Below, in pieces: positions 14,701 to 25,262 of a stretch of DNA of 64,000 nt. The stretch is from Lineus longissimus. Taxonomy: Eukaryota > Nemertea > Pilidiophora > Heteronemertea > Lineidae. How positions within the stretch are numbered: the first letter of the stretch is position 1; each line of letters starts with the position of its first letter. The position numbers were made by a program, and so were the translations under genes. The stretch is taken from positions 10,414,001 to 10,478,000 of the forward strand of contig NC_088316.1 in the NCBI RefSeq assembly GCF_910592395.1, written 5' to 3'. The notes beneath the pieces were generated by a model. The model worked only from the letters and a program-made list of their open reading frames with translations, was not told the DNA's origin and ran no database searches.

Positions 14701-16107
14701 TACTGACACGTTTTGTCATTATTTGTCCCAGACTCTTCAAATTTGATATGTGGACCTTATTTCCAAAGTCACAGGTCAAACAATACTTTCTCATTGACAA
14801 CAGGTGAGCACACCGCCCGGCTGGCCATTTCATCAAAATTGGTCTGAACTCAAGAGGGACATTTCAGTGGGATATTTCTAGATGTAACTTGTGGCACAAC
14901 TTTGTAACAAATGATGAGAAAGATGGCCGCCTTGGAGATAAATCATGTGCATTAGATTTTCTCATTTCAGAGGGACAAGAAGGAAAAGGAGAAGTCGTCA
15001 GGTTTTATGAAACGTTTTACAGGCTCTGGCAAGAGTAAAGTTGTAAAGGGAAAGACACCCCCACCGCCACCTCCACCAGCTAAAGTCTTCCACCAACACG
15101 CATCACAGCTCCCCTCAGATGGATTCAGCCATTCAAAATCAACAGCCTTGACAGCTGAGGAACAAAGAGCTACTGTACCACCTGTGGTCCATAGAAAAAG
15201 CAGTTCAGTTGATGCAAGCGCTACCTCGAGTCAGTCAGTCCCGAAGAAGCCAAAGCCTTTGCTCAAAGAAAGGTAATTGACACAAATATTTACAGGGTTA
15301 CTCTATTGCATGAAATCCACATTCTGCCCTAATTTCTGGACAAACTTCCTTCTGCTGACTTCATAAATCTGGAAAAACAAGACAAGAGTAGTGTGCTCAA
15401 AAAGTTTGTTCATGTTTCTACAAAAAAGAGAGTGGTCAGTCTCCAAGAATATTGACAGTATTGACATGAACAAATTCTTTTCTACCTTTCGTACAGTGCC
15501 TGACCAGTCAAAGCAAAAAGAAAAGTTTGATTATTTTTATAAAGTGTCATCCCTAATAACAGGGCCAGCCATATTATGGCTAAGCATCGGAAAGAGCTGC
15601 CAACAGGACTCAAACTTTTAACCATCCGTTCATGAGGCGGACGCCATCCTTCTTCTGTCTTATTCTTACTTGGAAAGTGTTGCATGTCAAGAATATGTGA
15701 CCCACCACAGCAAAATGAGTCGCATGTCGCTTAGAGCTTGACAGGTTGAAACGGACTGGTTATTCATTTCACTGTTGTCTGCCTTTTGTGAAATCTGATT
15801 GTATCAATTTCTTCTGTTATGCCCTGGTGTCATTTTAGGCTCATCTTCTGTACGACATGCAACCCATTTTGCTATGGTGGGTCACATATTTCCTTGTTGT
15901 TGAACCAGAGATTTACATGTTACTCTGCTCTGTTCCAGGTATCGCTGCATTGTGCCATATCCACCACAGACTCAGGCCGAATTAGAACTAAAGGTCGGCG
16001 ACATCATCCACGTCCACAAGAAACGGGAAGACGGCTGGTACAAAGGTTTATTGGAAAGGAACGGAGCTGTTGGATTATTTCCAGGGAGTTTTGTCGAGAA
16101 GCATTAG
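2389..16107 (+). CDS. SH3RF1 (POSH)-like: POSH / SH3RF-family E3 ubiquitin ligase and SH3 scaffold, complete 12-coding-exon gene
   Basis: Exons: 2389-2748, 3211-3275, 3862-3976, 4653-4751, 5449-5544, 6384-6424, 7038-7401, 7930-8042, 8995-9162, 9782-10493, 14971-15272, 15939-16107. All junctions are GT-AG and in phase, and the sum is 2604 nt (867 aa plus TAG), close to the usual length of the family. Domains in order: C3HC4 RING at about aa 12-53, SH3-1 at about 130-182, SH3-2 at about 191-246, a Ser/Thr/Pro-rich linker, SH3-3 at about 418-474, a long Pro/Ser-rich region, and SH3-4 at about 813-867 ending the protein. This order (RING, two SH3, linker, SH3, linker, terminal SH3) is diagnostic of POSH. 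Known role of the family: RING-dependent ubiquitin ligase and scaffold for Rac-MLK-JNK signalling in cytoplasm and endomembranes. Invertebrates usually have one member, so an SH3RF1 versus SH3RF3 label is arbitrary. Confidence 0.95.
3211..3275 (+). CDS. POSH coding exon 2: start of SH3-1
   Basis: A 65-nt exon between TTCTTCAG and GTAAGT encodes [27 protein letters not shown] is the first beta strand (ALYDY motif) of an SH3 domain. It ends in phase 2 and is completed by the next exon. It is too short to stand out as an open frame. Confidence 0.93.
3862..3976 (+). CDS. POSH coding exon 3: rest of SH3-1
   Basis: The 115-nt exon follows TTGCAG and ends before GTATGT. It encodes [12 protein letters not shown] ... 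[21 protein letters not shown], with the SH3 landmarks DL.F...D, the W of the binding groove (NW), and the G.FP..YV ending. Confidence 0.94.
4136..4327. repeat. MITE family M1, copy 1 (POSH intron 3)
   Basis: The ends are inverted over about 34 bp: TGTGACCCACTACAGC on the left and the complement of GCTATGGTGGGTCACA on the right, both continuing to a GTCGCATGTCG-like core. A near-identical copy is at 15696-15886. Confidence 0.8.
4653..4751 (+). CDS. POSH coding exon 4: start of SH3-2
   Basis: The 99-nt phase-0 exon encodes a short linker, then [20 protein letters not shown], the first half of the second SH3 domain. Acceptor TTTCAG, donor GTATGT. Confidence 0.93.
4924..5237. repeat. MITE family M2 with TTAA duplication (POSH intron 4)
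   Basis: TTAA at 4920-4923 and 5238-5241 flanks ends of the type GGGGGACTATA and TATAGAGTCCC. The left end is also found upstream of the transposase gene at 50369. Another MITE (5073-5188) is nested inside. Confidence 0.6.
5073..5188. repeat. MITE family M3, copy 1, nested
   Basis: This 116-bp foldback has ends GGTGATATGAATAAAGAC and their complement, with arms running on through AGCAAATGCTTT. A CATTG 5-bp duplication flanks it (5068-5072 and 5189-5193). A second copy is at 21242-21352. Confidence 0.8.
5449..5544 (+). CDS. POSH coding exon 5: rest of SH3-2
   Basis: The 96-nt phase-0 exon encodes [17 protein letters not shown] ... GIFPIAFVE, the RT-loop end, groove tryptophan and closing FP..FV strand of the second SH3 domain. 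Confidence 0.94.
6384..6424 (+). CDS. POSH coding exon 6: micro-exon
   Basis: A 41-nt exon ([13 protein letters not shown]) lies between TTTTCCAG and GTAAGT. Its phase (ends in 2 nt of a Leu codon) matches the next exon exactly, which supports it despite its size. Confidence 0.85.
7038..7401 (+). CDS. POSH coding exon 7: Ser/Thr/Pro-rich linker
   Basis: The 364-nt exon after TTTTTCAG encodes a low-complexity linker between SH3-2 and SH3-3. It includes [20 protein letters not shown], similar in kind to the basic/Ser segment of POSH proteins. It ends at TCACAG before GTATGC; reading continues only a few codons past the donor. Confidence 0.9.
7646..7815. repeat. Tandem repeat, three 55-bp units (POSH intron 7)
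   Basis: Units start at 7646, 7701 and 7756 with CATCA(a/g)(c/t)GGCAGAACT and share TTCTTAGAGACTGAAA. The unit length of exactly 55 bp is kept, with only a few substitutions per unit, so the array is recent. Confidence 0.9.
7930..8042 (+). CDS. POSH coding exon 8: Thr/Pro-rich linker
   Basis: The 113-nt exon (acceptor TTACAG, donor GTAAGT) encodes [10 protein letters not shown], then a Thr/Pro run and a polyproline tract. It joins in phase with the SH3-3 exon. Confidence 0.87.
8589..8749. repeat. Foldback element (POSH intron 8)
   Basis: Two imperfect arms of about 65 bp (8589-8653 and 8685-8749) are inverted copies, for example CCACCCGAGCGGTTTTGG-like versus CCACTGAGTGGTTTTGG, separated by about 30 bp. 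No coding capacity. Confidence 0.65.
8995..9162 (+). CDS. POSH coding exon 9: SH3-3
   Basis: The 168-nt exon encodes a complete SH3 domain: [17 protein letters not shown] ... [20 protein letters not shown]. This single exon covers the domain, unlike SH3-1 and SH3-2, which are each split. Confidence 0.95.
9782..10493 (+). CDS. POSH coding exon 10: long Pro/Ser/Thr-rich region
   Basis: The 712-nt exon starts [16 protein letters not shown] and ends at GATAAG before GTGAGT. It is disordered in character, with several PxxP-type stretches and basic patches ([15 protein letters not shown]). In POSH this segment separates SH3-3 and SH3-4 and carries partner and phosphorylation sites; no folded domain is visible. 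Confidence 0.93.
12574..12611. repeat. Perfect 38-bp palindrome
   Basis: The sequence ATCATGGAGGTATAAATAA is followed directly by its exact reverse complement with no spacer. It may be the fused ends of a small foldback transposon. Confidence 0.9.
14129..14833 (-). repeat. Dispersed repeat R1, reverse copy
   Basis: It begins TTTTTAGCTCACC and ends AGGTGAGCACA ... GGCCATTTCAT, the reverse complement of the layout at 58812-59937. The interior reads with phrases such as TTGACCTTGACC and CAAGGTCACAAAGGTCA, typical of this family. No coding capacity. Confidence 0.65.
14971..15272 (+). CDS. POSH coding exon 11: basic, polyproline region
   Basis: The 302-nt exon (acceptor TTTCAG, donor GTAATT) encodes [20 protein letters not shown], then a run of prolines and a Ser-rich stretch ending in [12 protein letters not shown]. 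It follows a 4.5-kb intron and is in phase with both neighbours. Confidence 0.91.
15696..15886. repeat. MITE family M1, copy 2 (POSH intron 11)
   Basis: The ends are TGTGACCCACCACAGC and the inverse GCTATGGTGGGTCACA, with TA on both sides (15694-15695 and 15887-15888), so a Tc1/mariner-type TA target is likely. It is about 90 percent identical by eye to 4136-4327. Confidence 0.8.
15939..16107 (+). CDS. POSH coding exon 12: C-terminal SH3-4 and stop
   Basis: The 169-nt exon encodes [17 protein letters not shown] ... [20 protein letters not shown] and SFVEKH then TAG. A fourth SH3 domain at the extreme C-terminus is the POSH hallmark. It lies about 50 bp after a MITE in the preceding intron. 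Confidence 0.95.
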
Positions 16108-16464
16108 TGAGATGGTATCGGATAAGAGCAAGGCGATTCCTCCAGGAAAAATGAGAATTGTCCCCCTGAAAAAAATAGTGTTCTAAATCTAATGCTGCTG
16201 CTGGAGTAGGATGGGAGAATTACAGCCTGTGTAGTTACAGCTTCCCAGCCAACTAATCATCATTCTTATCTTTGTTTTAATACACTAGGGTTTATCAGTA
16301 GTGAGAAATGGCTTACTGTTTCATTTTTACCTGAATATACTGTAGAACAGGATGATTTCGAGTGCAGAAAAGTTTTGCAACTTTTGCAAAAATATTGTGA
16401 CAATCACTCATATTTCCTGGGAGTATTCAATGAAATATCAGAAATATATATTTTTTACAATATG
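16108..16464 (+). other. Probable POSH 3' untranslated region
   Basis: This stretch follows the POSH stop codon and precedes LINE-derived sequence. It is AT-rich without open frames. I saw no canonical AATAAA close to the stop, so the end of the transcript is not fixed. Confidence 0.4.
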
Positions 16465-16479
16465 AAATATCAATCAATC

Positions 16480-17140
16480 AGTCAAATATGGCATTTTTAA
16501 AGCGCCCAAATTTGGTGAAAAATTTCACCAACTCCCAGGCGCCTTTGAAATACACTCGAAAAAGGTGTACTTTTAGCATTGTTCCAAAAGCTGCCTTTGA
16601 CTCCGCAAGTCTAATGTGTGTGGGCAGCCCATTCCATAGGAGTGGCGCCGCCTTGTAGAAGGATCTGTCACCAAAACGTATGCGCTTGGTGCGTGGCTCC
16701 TGTAGAAGGAAAGCGGCATCAGCCCTGAGGGAATAGGGTTACCCACATCGGCGCTGTACCATATCAGTCAGGTAAGCCGGTGCCGCTCCATGGACTGCCT
16801 TGTAGGTGAGCAAGAGTATCTTAAACTCAACCCTTGCCTTGACAGGCAGCCAATGGAGCCGCATCAGAACCGGACTGATACGGTCAAACTTGGGAATCAA
16901 GCATGTAACCCTGGCTGCAGCATTTCGAACACGCTGCAACCTGCCATACTGCTGTTCCGTGATGCCGTAGAGGAGAGCATTGCAGTAGTCCAGGTGAGAT
17001 GTAACAAACGCATGGACCAGCGTTTTGGTGGTGCCGACAGTCAGAAACCCGCGAATCTGACGAATCTTGTAGAGGCCAAAGAAAGCTCTAGAGCAGACTT
17101 TACTGACATGAGTTTGTGTCTGTACTCATTCTATTATGTC
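16480..17140 (-). pseudogene. LINE reverse transcriptase, 3' end fragment
   Basis: On the - strand, the stretch from about 17140 down to 16480 reads as the C-terminal tail of a CR1/Jockey-type non-LTR retrotransposon RT: LQRVRNAAARV, then RLHWLPVKARVEFKILLLTYK, then AVHGAAPAYLTDMV, then RFGDRSFYKAAPLLWN. An in-frame TAA interrupts it just after MVQRRCG, near 16740. Upstream, the frame around 16960-17100 reads SHLDYCNALLYGI, also typical. It is a 5'-truncated, dead insertion just downstream of POSH, in the opposite orientation. Product if alive: reverse transcriptase for target-primed insertion. Confidence 0.85.
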
Positions 17141-18077
17141 TGATAGAATCCCTTGCAGTTTCATACCTCACATTCTGAGTTGTTTATCGTAAACAAGTAT
17201 TCTCAATTGTATCTCAGTTGTAAAATATACTTCCAGGGAATTCTTCTGTTTTACAGTATGTGGTGAGCCTAATCAAGCCAATGTCGTATTGTACTACATG
17301 TATACCCAAGAATACGGTGGTATAAAATGTAAAGATTACTATCTAAAGGGCCCTGGTTTGAAAATCAAGCAGGTAGTGCACTTATTAATTTCTTGGAATA
17401 TACCTAGAGCAGAATTCACATTATATGCATTGATCTAAAAGCCATTTAAAAAAATTGAGTGCAATTGATAGGAGGTTGAGATCAGGGACTTCTGACAGAT
17501 CCTTATACGGCATTGCAGCATACGGATAGAAATGTACACAAAATTTGTCCTCTTTCAACAGAGTTTTATATGTATATGTACAAGGATCCTTGATAAGCCG
17601 CTTTCTCGACCTCCCTATCATCATCGTTCACACAAGGCAGTTGGATGAGTTAGAAAATTTTTGGACCAATGGTTTTTACAAAAATTTTTTGAATATCAAG
17701 GTATGAATGTTGGAACTTTTTTCAGCATTACTTGAAAGACCTCTTATTGTGATCAATATTATCATTAACTACTCTACTTCTTTATAGTTGGTTGTGGCAG
17801 TTGTGGGAGTGTGCGCAGTTACAGGAGGAAGAGTGTTCGTTTATGAAAATTGATGCAATGTCCATTGATATTAACTTATAAATTAAGAATCAACTGTGCG
17901 GGAACGGAAATGAAAGGGTGCGGTGGGACATCATCAATGGTTTCCTTTCTCATTTTTACTCTGTGACGTGTGCGCAATCTCGTGATTGACTGGTCCTCGT
18001 CAGCACTGTCGGGGTCTAGTGTACTGTACCTTGAAGATGTTGAGAGCCCTGTGGTTGCGTGCATGAACAGTGATGTA

Positions 18078-18291
18078 CAGTAGAACCTCTCTATTAAGGA
18101 CACGCTTGGGACAGACAAGTGCTGTCCTTAATAGAGAGGTGTCCTGATTAGAGAGGTCAAAGTGAATGGAAACAACCAATTTGGGACTAAAACTAGTGTC
18201 CTTAATAGAGAGGTTTTCCTCAATAGAGAGGTTGTCCTCAATAGAGAGGTTGTCCTCAATAGAGAGATGTCCACTAAGAGAGGTTCTACTG
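18078..18291. repeat. MITE with TA duplication and internal 18-bp tandem units
   Basis: The ends are CAGTAGAACCTCTC and its exact complement GAGAGGTTCTACTG, with TA on each side (18076-18077 and 18292-18293). Inside, GTCCT(t/c)AATAGAGAGGTT is repeated at least four times between 18198 and 18270. A Tc1/mariner-type non-autonomous element is likely. A decayed relative of the interior is near 11065. Confidence 0.8.
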
Positions 18292-21241
18292 TACTGACAT
18301 TTAGCAGCCCACTTTCATTGCAGAACCACACAGCGGTTAGGCCTTTGAGTCACTCGTGTTCCTTGCAACTGATTCCTAAGCATACTCTATGCAGCCATGC
18401 ATCGCATCCTACACACTGTAGCGCATTTGCTGACCAGTTAACGTTGTCGGTACAGATATTACAAGGGTAGGACGTCTCTTCTAGGACCTAAATGGTTCAG
18501 TTTGGGTATTTCGTTGTTCCTTACATGTATGAATCTCAGGATGTATGTTTTCTTATTGGGAGAATTTCTTATTTACTACAGGGTGTTGATTAATGGTGTT
18601 TCTAGTTTCAAAGTTGAATAACTGTTATGCTTCTTTTAAAAATCCATTTCTTGCCATGAAAAATCAAAAATCACAGTGATACAATTTTGTGTGGTAATTT
18701 ACTGGGCAAAACCTCATTTTCATTCATCCACAGCCGAGCTATTCGAGAAGGAGATGCCTGAACTGATGGAAGTCTGATTTTCATTACTGATTGGGGAATT
18801 TGGAGATGTTGGGTAAGGTATTGCTTAATTAGTTGCGAGCTGGTGATTCTGAGGACAATAATCAAAATCTATTAAACATGACACATGCATGAAAATGACA
18901 AAAGAGTTAAATAGTTCTATCATTACTGCTCTTTAGTCTTACTTCATATGATGATGAAAATCTTGTTATTGCCTCCCTCTCTCAGCCTGAGTATTTCAGC
19001 AGCCTGTCTCAGTGGTAACCATTTGAATGAAGCAAGACTAATTATATTTAAGATAGATATTATCGCTTCTGGTTGACAATAAAATTAACTAACATTGCAA
19101 AAATTATTTTCCGTAAAGATTGTTAATAAAACAATTATTCAAACTTCAAACTAGCAAGCCAGCTAAAATTAACACCCTGTACCCAAGCTGGAGAATCAAT
19201 TCCCCAGACTTCTGAGAATCGGGCAGGCCTTCTGACTTCCTGAGCTAGCCTGTACTAGTAATGGAGAAAGTTGTTTCAATACTGCAGGTTTGTCCTGTGA
19301 ATAGCAAACAAATTGCAAACCATTTGCGAAGAGATATTTGTGTGTACTACCAATGAACTGGGTGGTTGATTTACCTCAAAATTTGATGAGATGATATCCA
19401 AGTGTTTTAGTTTCCAGATGGATGCATGTTCTATATTAGGCAGGTTTTGTACGCCTTTGTCAACAATTACGATTTGACGACATCCTGATGCAAAATCGGG
19501 TGCCGACGGAGGACTTGACGCAATGATGTTTTCGTCTAACGTGAGGCTTCCTGCACGGCTGAAAATCCTGTTGATCTGTCACTCAAATTTACCAGTGCTA
19601 AAACACATATGCGCCGTGCACTCCTCTTGAAATTATAAAACCTTATAGGTAATATACACATATGAGAGTGTCTAAAATTCCAATTGAATCTATTGATCTC
19701 AAGTTTTTAGGCTGGTCTTTTACAAGTGATTTACGCATTAAAAAATACCGCAGAGGCGCTTAGGAAATGGTAATCGTTAACTTCGAAACCTCACTATTTT
19801 GGTAATGCAGATATTTTCCCAGGCATATTCCAGGCACCACTGCTCGGTTAGTCTGAGGGGCTTGCTCGCAAGCTGGGCAATTGATTTTCCAGGGTGATAC
19901 CTGTGCAATAAATCTAATACAATAATTATATTTCAAATGGGTATTGTAACTAACAAATCACTTCACCAGTTGTGTTCCAAAACTATGCTCGCTACAAAGA
20001 AGTAGTTCAGTATTTTGTAGGCAATTTCTGCACCGAGATTTTTGGCAGTAAAGTGCTCAAAATACACATTGTTGTTTAATATGTTTCGGATACCCCCAAA
20101 AATTGGGTCCGAGCATTCGATTTGTACACAGTTATGTATACAAGGGTTATCAGCCCTGAAAATTGTATATGAAATATAGCTTCTATTTTCAAATCATGTT
20201 GTAATAGTGATAACAGTGTTGTAGATGAGTTCTCACTGTTGCTTTGGTGATGCGTACAGTCATTGTGGCTAGGACAATTACTGTTTATTGCTGCAAAAAC
20301 CGGCAAAGTTTTTGGAGTATTTTGTGAGTGGTTTTTTTGGGTGGGGGAAGAATTACCGAAAAGATCTACATTTGCAAAAATGAATATTGTGAAGAAGTAC
20401 TTTTTGAGATGTTGGTTGGAAGAACCGAAGGAATTTTTATTGTCCACCAAAATCAAAATCATTGAAATTGGAATTTTGAAAGATATTTTTGTAAACTGGT
20501 GCAAAAAAGGTTTAGGATTATAGTACAAATGAAAGGGATGGCCAGATTTGGCTTATTAAACACTCATCCTAACTCATCATAAACTTCATCCTAACCTTTA
20601 TCTTTAATGCCAGGTGCCTGGTGAGAAGGCAGTTTGTAACATAATTTAGGTTTAACTTATGGGTCTGTCATAGTCCTTTAGAATTTTTCAACATCACTCT
20701 CATTTCATTGTTTCTGGCACGATTTCAACACAACGTACCTCAAATGGACCTTTAGTTTCTGTCGCGCACCTGTATTCTTGCACAATTCACTCCAAGTCCT
20801 TCCATGAACACTCCTGAAATCGCTCGCCTTTGCAAAAAAACACTCCCATGCAAAATTCATTGCAGACCGTGAAGTTGTCATGGATGAAAGCAGCCCTACA
20901 TGCACATGATCAATCATAAAACAGTGTTACTTGAATTTCTGGTCTGAGACATGGTCATGAATAAATTTTGCATGTTGGAATTTTCACAATTTCACAATTT
21001 TGATGTTTTTTCAGGAAGTTTGTGGTCGTTGTGATGTTGGGAATGAATTAAAATTAGCAACAAGATATAAGGATTGAAGTAGGTTTGAAAATTGTCGAAA
21101 TGAGAGAGATAGGACACTGACAGAACCATAGCTTGTGTGTGACCAACCACTGAGCGAGCCAACACTAGCCTTGAATGTTAGACCTACTGTTCATGAGGCG
21201 ATGCCTTTACCACTAGCCCATTGGTGGCGATATTGATATTG
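18292..21241. other. Intergenic, no gene recognised
   Basis: AT-rich DNA. The longest open frames (20076-20528 on -, 20263-20523 on +) overlap each other, are low in complexity and match nothing I know. Confidence 0.5.
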
Positions 21242-21352
21242 GGTGATATAAATAAAGACCAGCAAATGCTTTTATCTAAAACTCCATGGCCTTTCTGTAC
21301 AAAATTAGAGTGAAAGCATTTGCCATGTTTGCTAGTCTTTATTCATATCACC
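21242..21352. repeat. MITE family M3, copy 2
   Basis: A 111-bp foldback with GGTGATATAAATAAAGAC at the left and GTCTTTATTCATATCACC at the right. The arms match the copy at 5073-5188. No clear target duplication here. Confidence 0.78.
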
Positions 21353-23767
21353 AAATGATTCTGATAAGATATGTCATAATAAGATAATCATAGTTCAAAT
21401 CGTCAGTCTTTATCTTTAAATCTTGAGTCTTTATCTTCTGGAATGGAAGAAATAGAAGCTTTACTGACTTCAATTTGTTATTTAACTCGATTTCTATGTA
21501 TATGTACTATTTTATGTCTTGATACCAAGATGAAAGTATTTATACATTTATAATATAATCATCTGAAGCAAAAATCAACCATTTCATCACCCCTGAAAAT
21601 CTCCATGTAATTGCACAGCTTTTATAGGAGCATTGAGCAGATTTGTCTTGTCAATCTCCATATATTTAACTGAAAGCTATCATCTGTAAAAACAATTATA
21701 ACTTTTTGACAATAAGTTTATGATCATAGTGATATGGCAAAAAAATGTCATGCACAAGGTCTCGACTTAGCAAAAGTTCAGTCCATACCAACTTGAACTA
21801 ACCTCAATGTATTTATGCATTACTAACCTGCTGACCTAGGTAAATGTACACCTAATATTGCAAGCTCATAATGACATCACACAGACCACAAGTTACACAG
21901 GCTCGAATCATTACTCTTCATTACATAAAAGAGGAATTAACTGTTACTAAAATCATTGGTCTCTTGTTTGACATTGCCTCTGGTGTGCATATGGTGCAGA
22001 TGTCAGTCCGGATCATTTGTTACCGTGGACTTGTTCCATGTTTCTACACGTGTTGTAGCAACTGCATGGTATGGAACCTGGCCATTTAGTTTGAGCGTCC
22101 ATTTAGGGAACCTTATACAATACTGTGGCATCCGTTAGTCGAGTACGTTTTGTAACCGATGAGGCTAGATGAGGCTAGGCTCTGTTGAGTGGCAATGCTT
22201 GCAGCTGAATGATTTATGTGTGTTGTCGGAATGATGTCAGTTAGTCACAAGCATTGTTCAAACAATTTTAATCAGAACACCACAAGACTTCCTCAGGAAA
22301 TGACGTGATCATCGTTGATTGTCAATGTTGCTGATGTTGTCCAGATTTTGCGGGCGAATTTACTTGTGAAAACAGAATATTTGGACGAGGTGTAATAATG
22401 TTTTGAAGTGACCAACTCGCATCCGATTGTGACCAATGATTCACTTGGGCATGGTGGCTTCCGGAAAAAAGTTTAGGTGGGTAAAGTAGGTTGCCCTATT
22501 CAGACTTACACGAGTGCTATTGTCATGTGTGCACCATCTATGATTGACAGGCAGGATATCGTTTGTGCTTGCCATTTTAGATGGATGGCACCATTTTAGA
22601 TGGACGGCATTAACCCTCCACCAACAAAAAGGATGGCTGCTTTTAACTAGCATGACCATGTTTAGCTGTTTTTGCCTTGCATCCTGATGGAAACAATTCA
22701 ACTGCAGATTGTGGGAAAGGTTAATTGGTCTGCAGATACAGATACCTAATCTGCTTACCCAAAACTGAAGCTGCTGAAAGGGCCAGTATTAAAAACTACA
22801 ATCACTTAGTGTTTGTTTCTTGTTGGTGATGATTTCAAAGTTGATCTACTTTTTTAAGAACTGGGACTCTGGATTGAATGGTGATTATTAATTGCAAAAT
22901 AATTATAAAAAAACAATGCATGGTCTAATTTCCATAGAGACAGTTTTGTGTTTTCATGAATTACGGGGAATGGTTTATTCTTTGAAGCATACTACATGTA
23001 TCAAGTCATAATGCATAATAGTAGAAATTCAATTCCACAAGGCCGCGATTATATCGAGTGAACATTTTCACATGTAATGCTATTCACTTTTGACTTGAAA
23101 AACGAACAATTTGTTTCCTAAAAGTGGGCCACATGTTATGATTCATGATGTCACTTTTCACCTTCACATCATGGTTTCAAGCCAGGGTTGGTTATTTGTG
23201 ACCAGTGAAACATAACAAGTGACAGTGTAAATCCTATGTATCCCTGGCCTAAAATTCATTACACTCATCAGAGCTCATTAATTGCTCTCCAATTTTCTAA
23301 AGAGACAATAATGCAAGCTAGTTTGCAAGAAAATAATTATACTCCTCACCTGTACAGAGAAAATTAAAAGTTGACATGCATGCATTTTCTACTTGGTTAT
23401 TTGAGCCTAAATCTTGCTTGCCGAATAATGGCTAGAGGTATATGATTTCTCAGCTGCTGCTGCCCAGTGCATCTTCATAGCAATAATTCATCGCCAGATT
23501 ACTACTTGAGCTGATTAGCTTGCATTGTTGACCCTTTCCCTGAGGATGCTAGTTCAATGCTAGTTCTTTGGTATCTTATTTTTACGACCAGATTCATGGC
23601 TTACATGTATGTGCAACTGTTTTAATTTGCTTAAAAAATGGAATCCAAAGGTTATTCATTTTTTAGGCAAATGTAAAATTTTTAGGCAAATGTAAAATTT
23701 ATTGAAATAATAAAGTTTTTATTATATATAAAATATACAAAGTAGTTTCTGCTTTACGATTTACTTT
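21353..23767. other. Intergenic, no gene recognised
   Basis: Only short open frames without recognisable motifs are present. I see no promoter, RNA gene or repeat structure that I can support. Confidence 0.5.
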
Positions 23768-23768
23768 T

Positions 23769-24350
23769 TAGCTCGCCTTTCAGGGGAGCTTATACGATAC
23801 TGTGGCGTCTGTCCTGGTCATCCTTCGTCGTCGTTAACTTTCAACAAAAGAGTGGCACATTTCTTGACCACTTGACCTAGAAGGTTCATACCTGATGTGT
23901 GGGTACCCCTAGGCAAGACCGTCTTTCAAAATGAAAATTAGCGCAATTTGACTGCTTCTCTGCCATATAGGTGGCGCTCTTTGAAAACCTATTTTTGGCT
24001 ATATCTTATAAACGCTGCTAGCTAGAATCATGAAATTTTCACCGTGTGTGCATCTCATAAGGGTGCTTGAAATATATAACCCAGGTTTTTGATTTGACTT
24101 AGTTTTCAAGGTCACCGGTCATAGTTCGCTATCAGCATCGCCATTAGGTAATAGTGGCATGTTTCCTCACTGCTGGTGTAACTGACTTGAAATCTTGTAC
24201 ATATGTACCCCTAGGTGACCTCCGAGACAATGTTTCCATGTGATTTGATTCGTGAAAAAACTCCTTCAAAACGTAGTGAATGCTCATTTCAAGGGCTGGA
24301 GTCTGTTCTTTGTTTTCCAGAGAACAGCCTCCCATGATTTAAATGAGCAT
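23769..24350 (-). repeat. Dispersed repeat R1, reverse copy, right end unclear
   Basis: It starts TTTTTAGCTCGCC and continues GGGAGCTTATACGATACTGTGGCGTC, matching the start of the copy at 14129 (GGGAGAGCTTACGATACTGTGG). The far end could not be placed; 24350 is an estimate. Confidence 0.5.
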
Positions 24351-24929
24351 TTAATTTATTTGGAAAGAGTTATAATTGCTTTAGGACTTGGAGGTCTAGC
24401 CAAATTGGCAGTGCCAGTCAACCCTTAAAGGAAGATCTAGAACAACTGATAGCGCACCTGAATGGTGGAATAGCCATTATCAAATTCACTGCCGAGATCT
24501 CGAAACTCGACAATGGGTGCATTGTGACTGGCCCACACTCCAAACCTACGGACACTCGCAACTATCTGTTAAATACCTTGGCTCACCCCAGAAAATGCGA
24601 AAGGGGTATATCATATGGCCCCTTCCTCTGCATCAGACGCATAAGAAGCAAGATGGAGGACTTGATGGTATACACGCCATTGAATTAGGGGTTATTCTGT
24701 GAAGAGGATATCCATCAGATCCAATTGGACGGGCAATGGCGAGCGCTAGGAGACCAGATAGGCACAATCGGCTCTTCCACCCACTGCTACTGATGAAGGA
24801 GAACCACCATTTCTAATTCATCACAACCTTTTCTCCAGGCTTCACTGGTCCCAGCAACATTATTAAAGACAACTTGGACAACCAGATCAAGATCCAATCT
24901 CATATCATCTTTGGTCTCGGGAACCCTAA

Positions 24930-25262
24930 TGAAATGGCCAGGGCCACTGTGCTCATGTCCCTCACAAATAGTTTATTATATGATAGAAATTTACCAAAGA
25001 TCAAGCCCTTAGTTTATCGGCCAATTTATGCTATTTGACTGTCATGAATCGTCATAACATATGCCTTGGGAGATGTGTTTTCAGTTTTAGCCATCCAGTG
25101 GCAAAATCAAGAATCGCACTGAACCGAAATTTGGTCTCCCAGGTGCAATTTTATAGGGGAACCTGTACAAAGTTTCAAGTCGATAAAACTTATCTAATGA
25201 CACAGCATCTGTCGTCGTCGTTAGCAAGGCAAGCTTGCCTCTCTGGAGGTGAGCTAAAAACA
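24930..25262 (+). repeat. Dispersed repeat R1, short forward copy
   Basis: It begins GAAATGGCCAGGGCCACTGTGCTCA and ends CATCTGTCGTCGTCG ... GAGGTGAGCTAAAAA, the same two ends as the copy at 58812-59937 but much shorter. Confidence 0.6.

Larger units (their letters stand above)
10494..14970. other. POSH intron 10, repeat-filled, no gene
   Basis: This 4.5-kb intron has no recognisable coding exon. It holds a segment starting AAGAGGCCCAAGGGCCT near 10701, a 38-bp palindrome at 12574, an end-piece GGACGGACACC ... GAGCTAAAAA ending near 14092, and an R1 copy at 14129-14833. Short open frames at 11390-11747 and 12424-12687 look random. Confidence 0.6.

Noticed and set aside
20076-20528. 150-residue minus-strand open frame
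   Set aside because: It overlaps a + strand frame of equal quality, is rich in Asn/Ser/Phe, has no domain and no supporting splice or promoter context.
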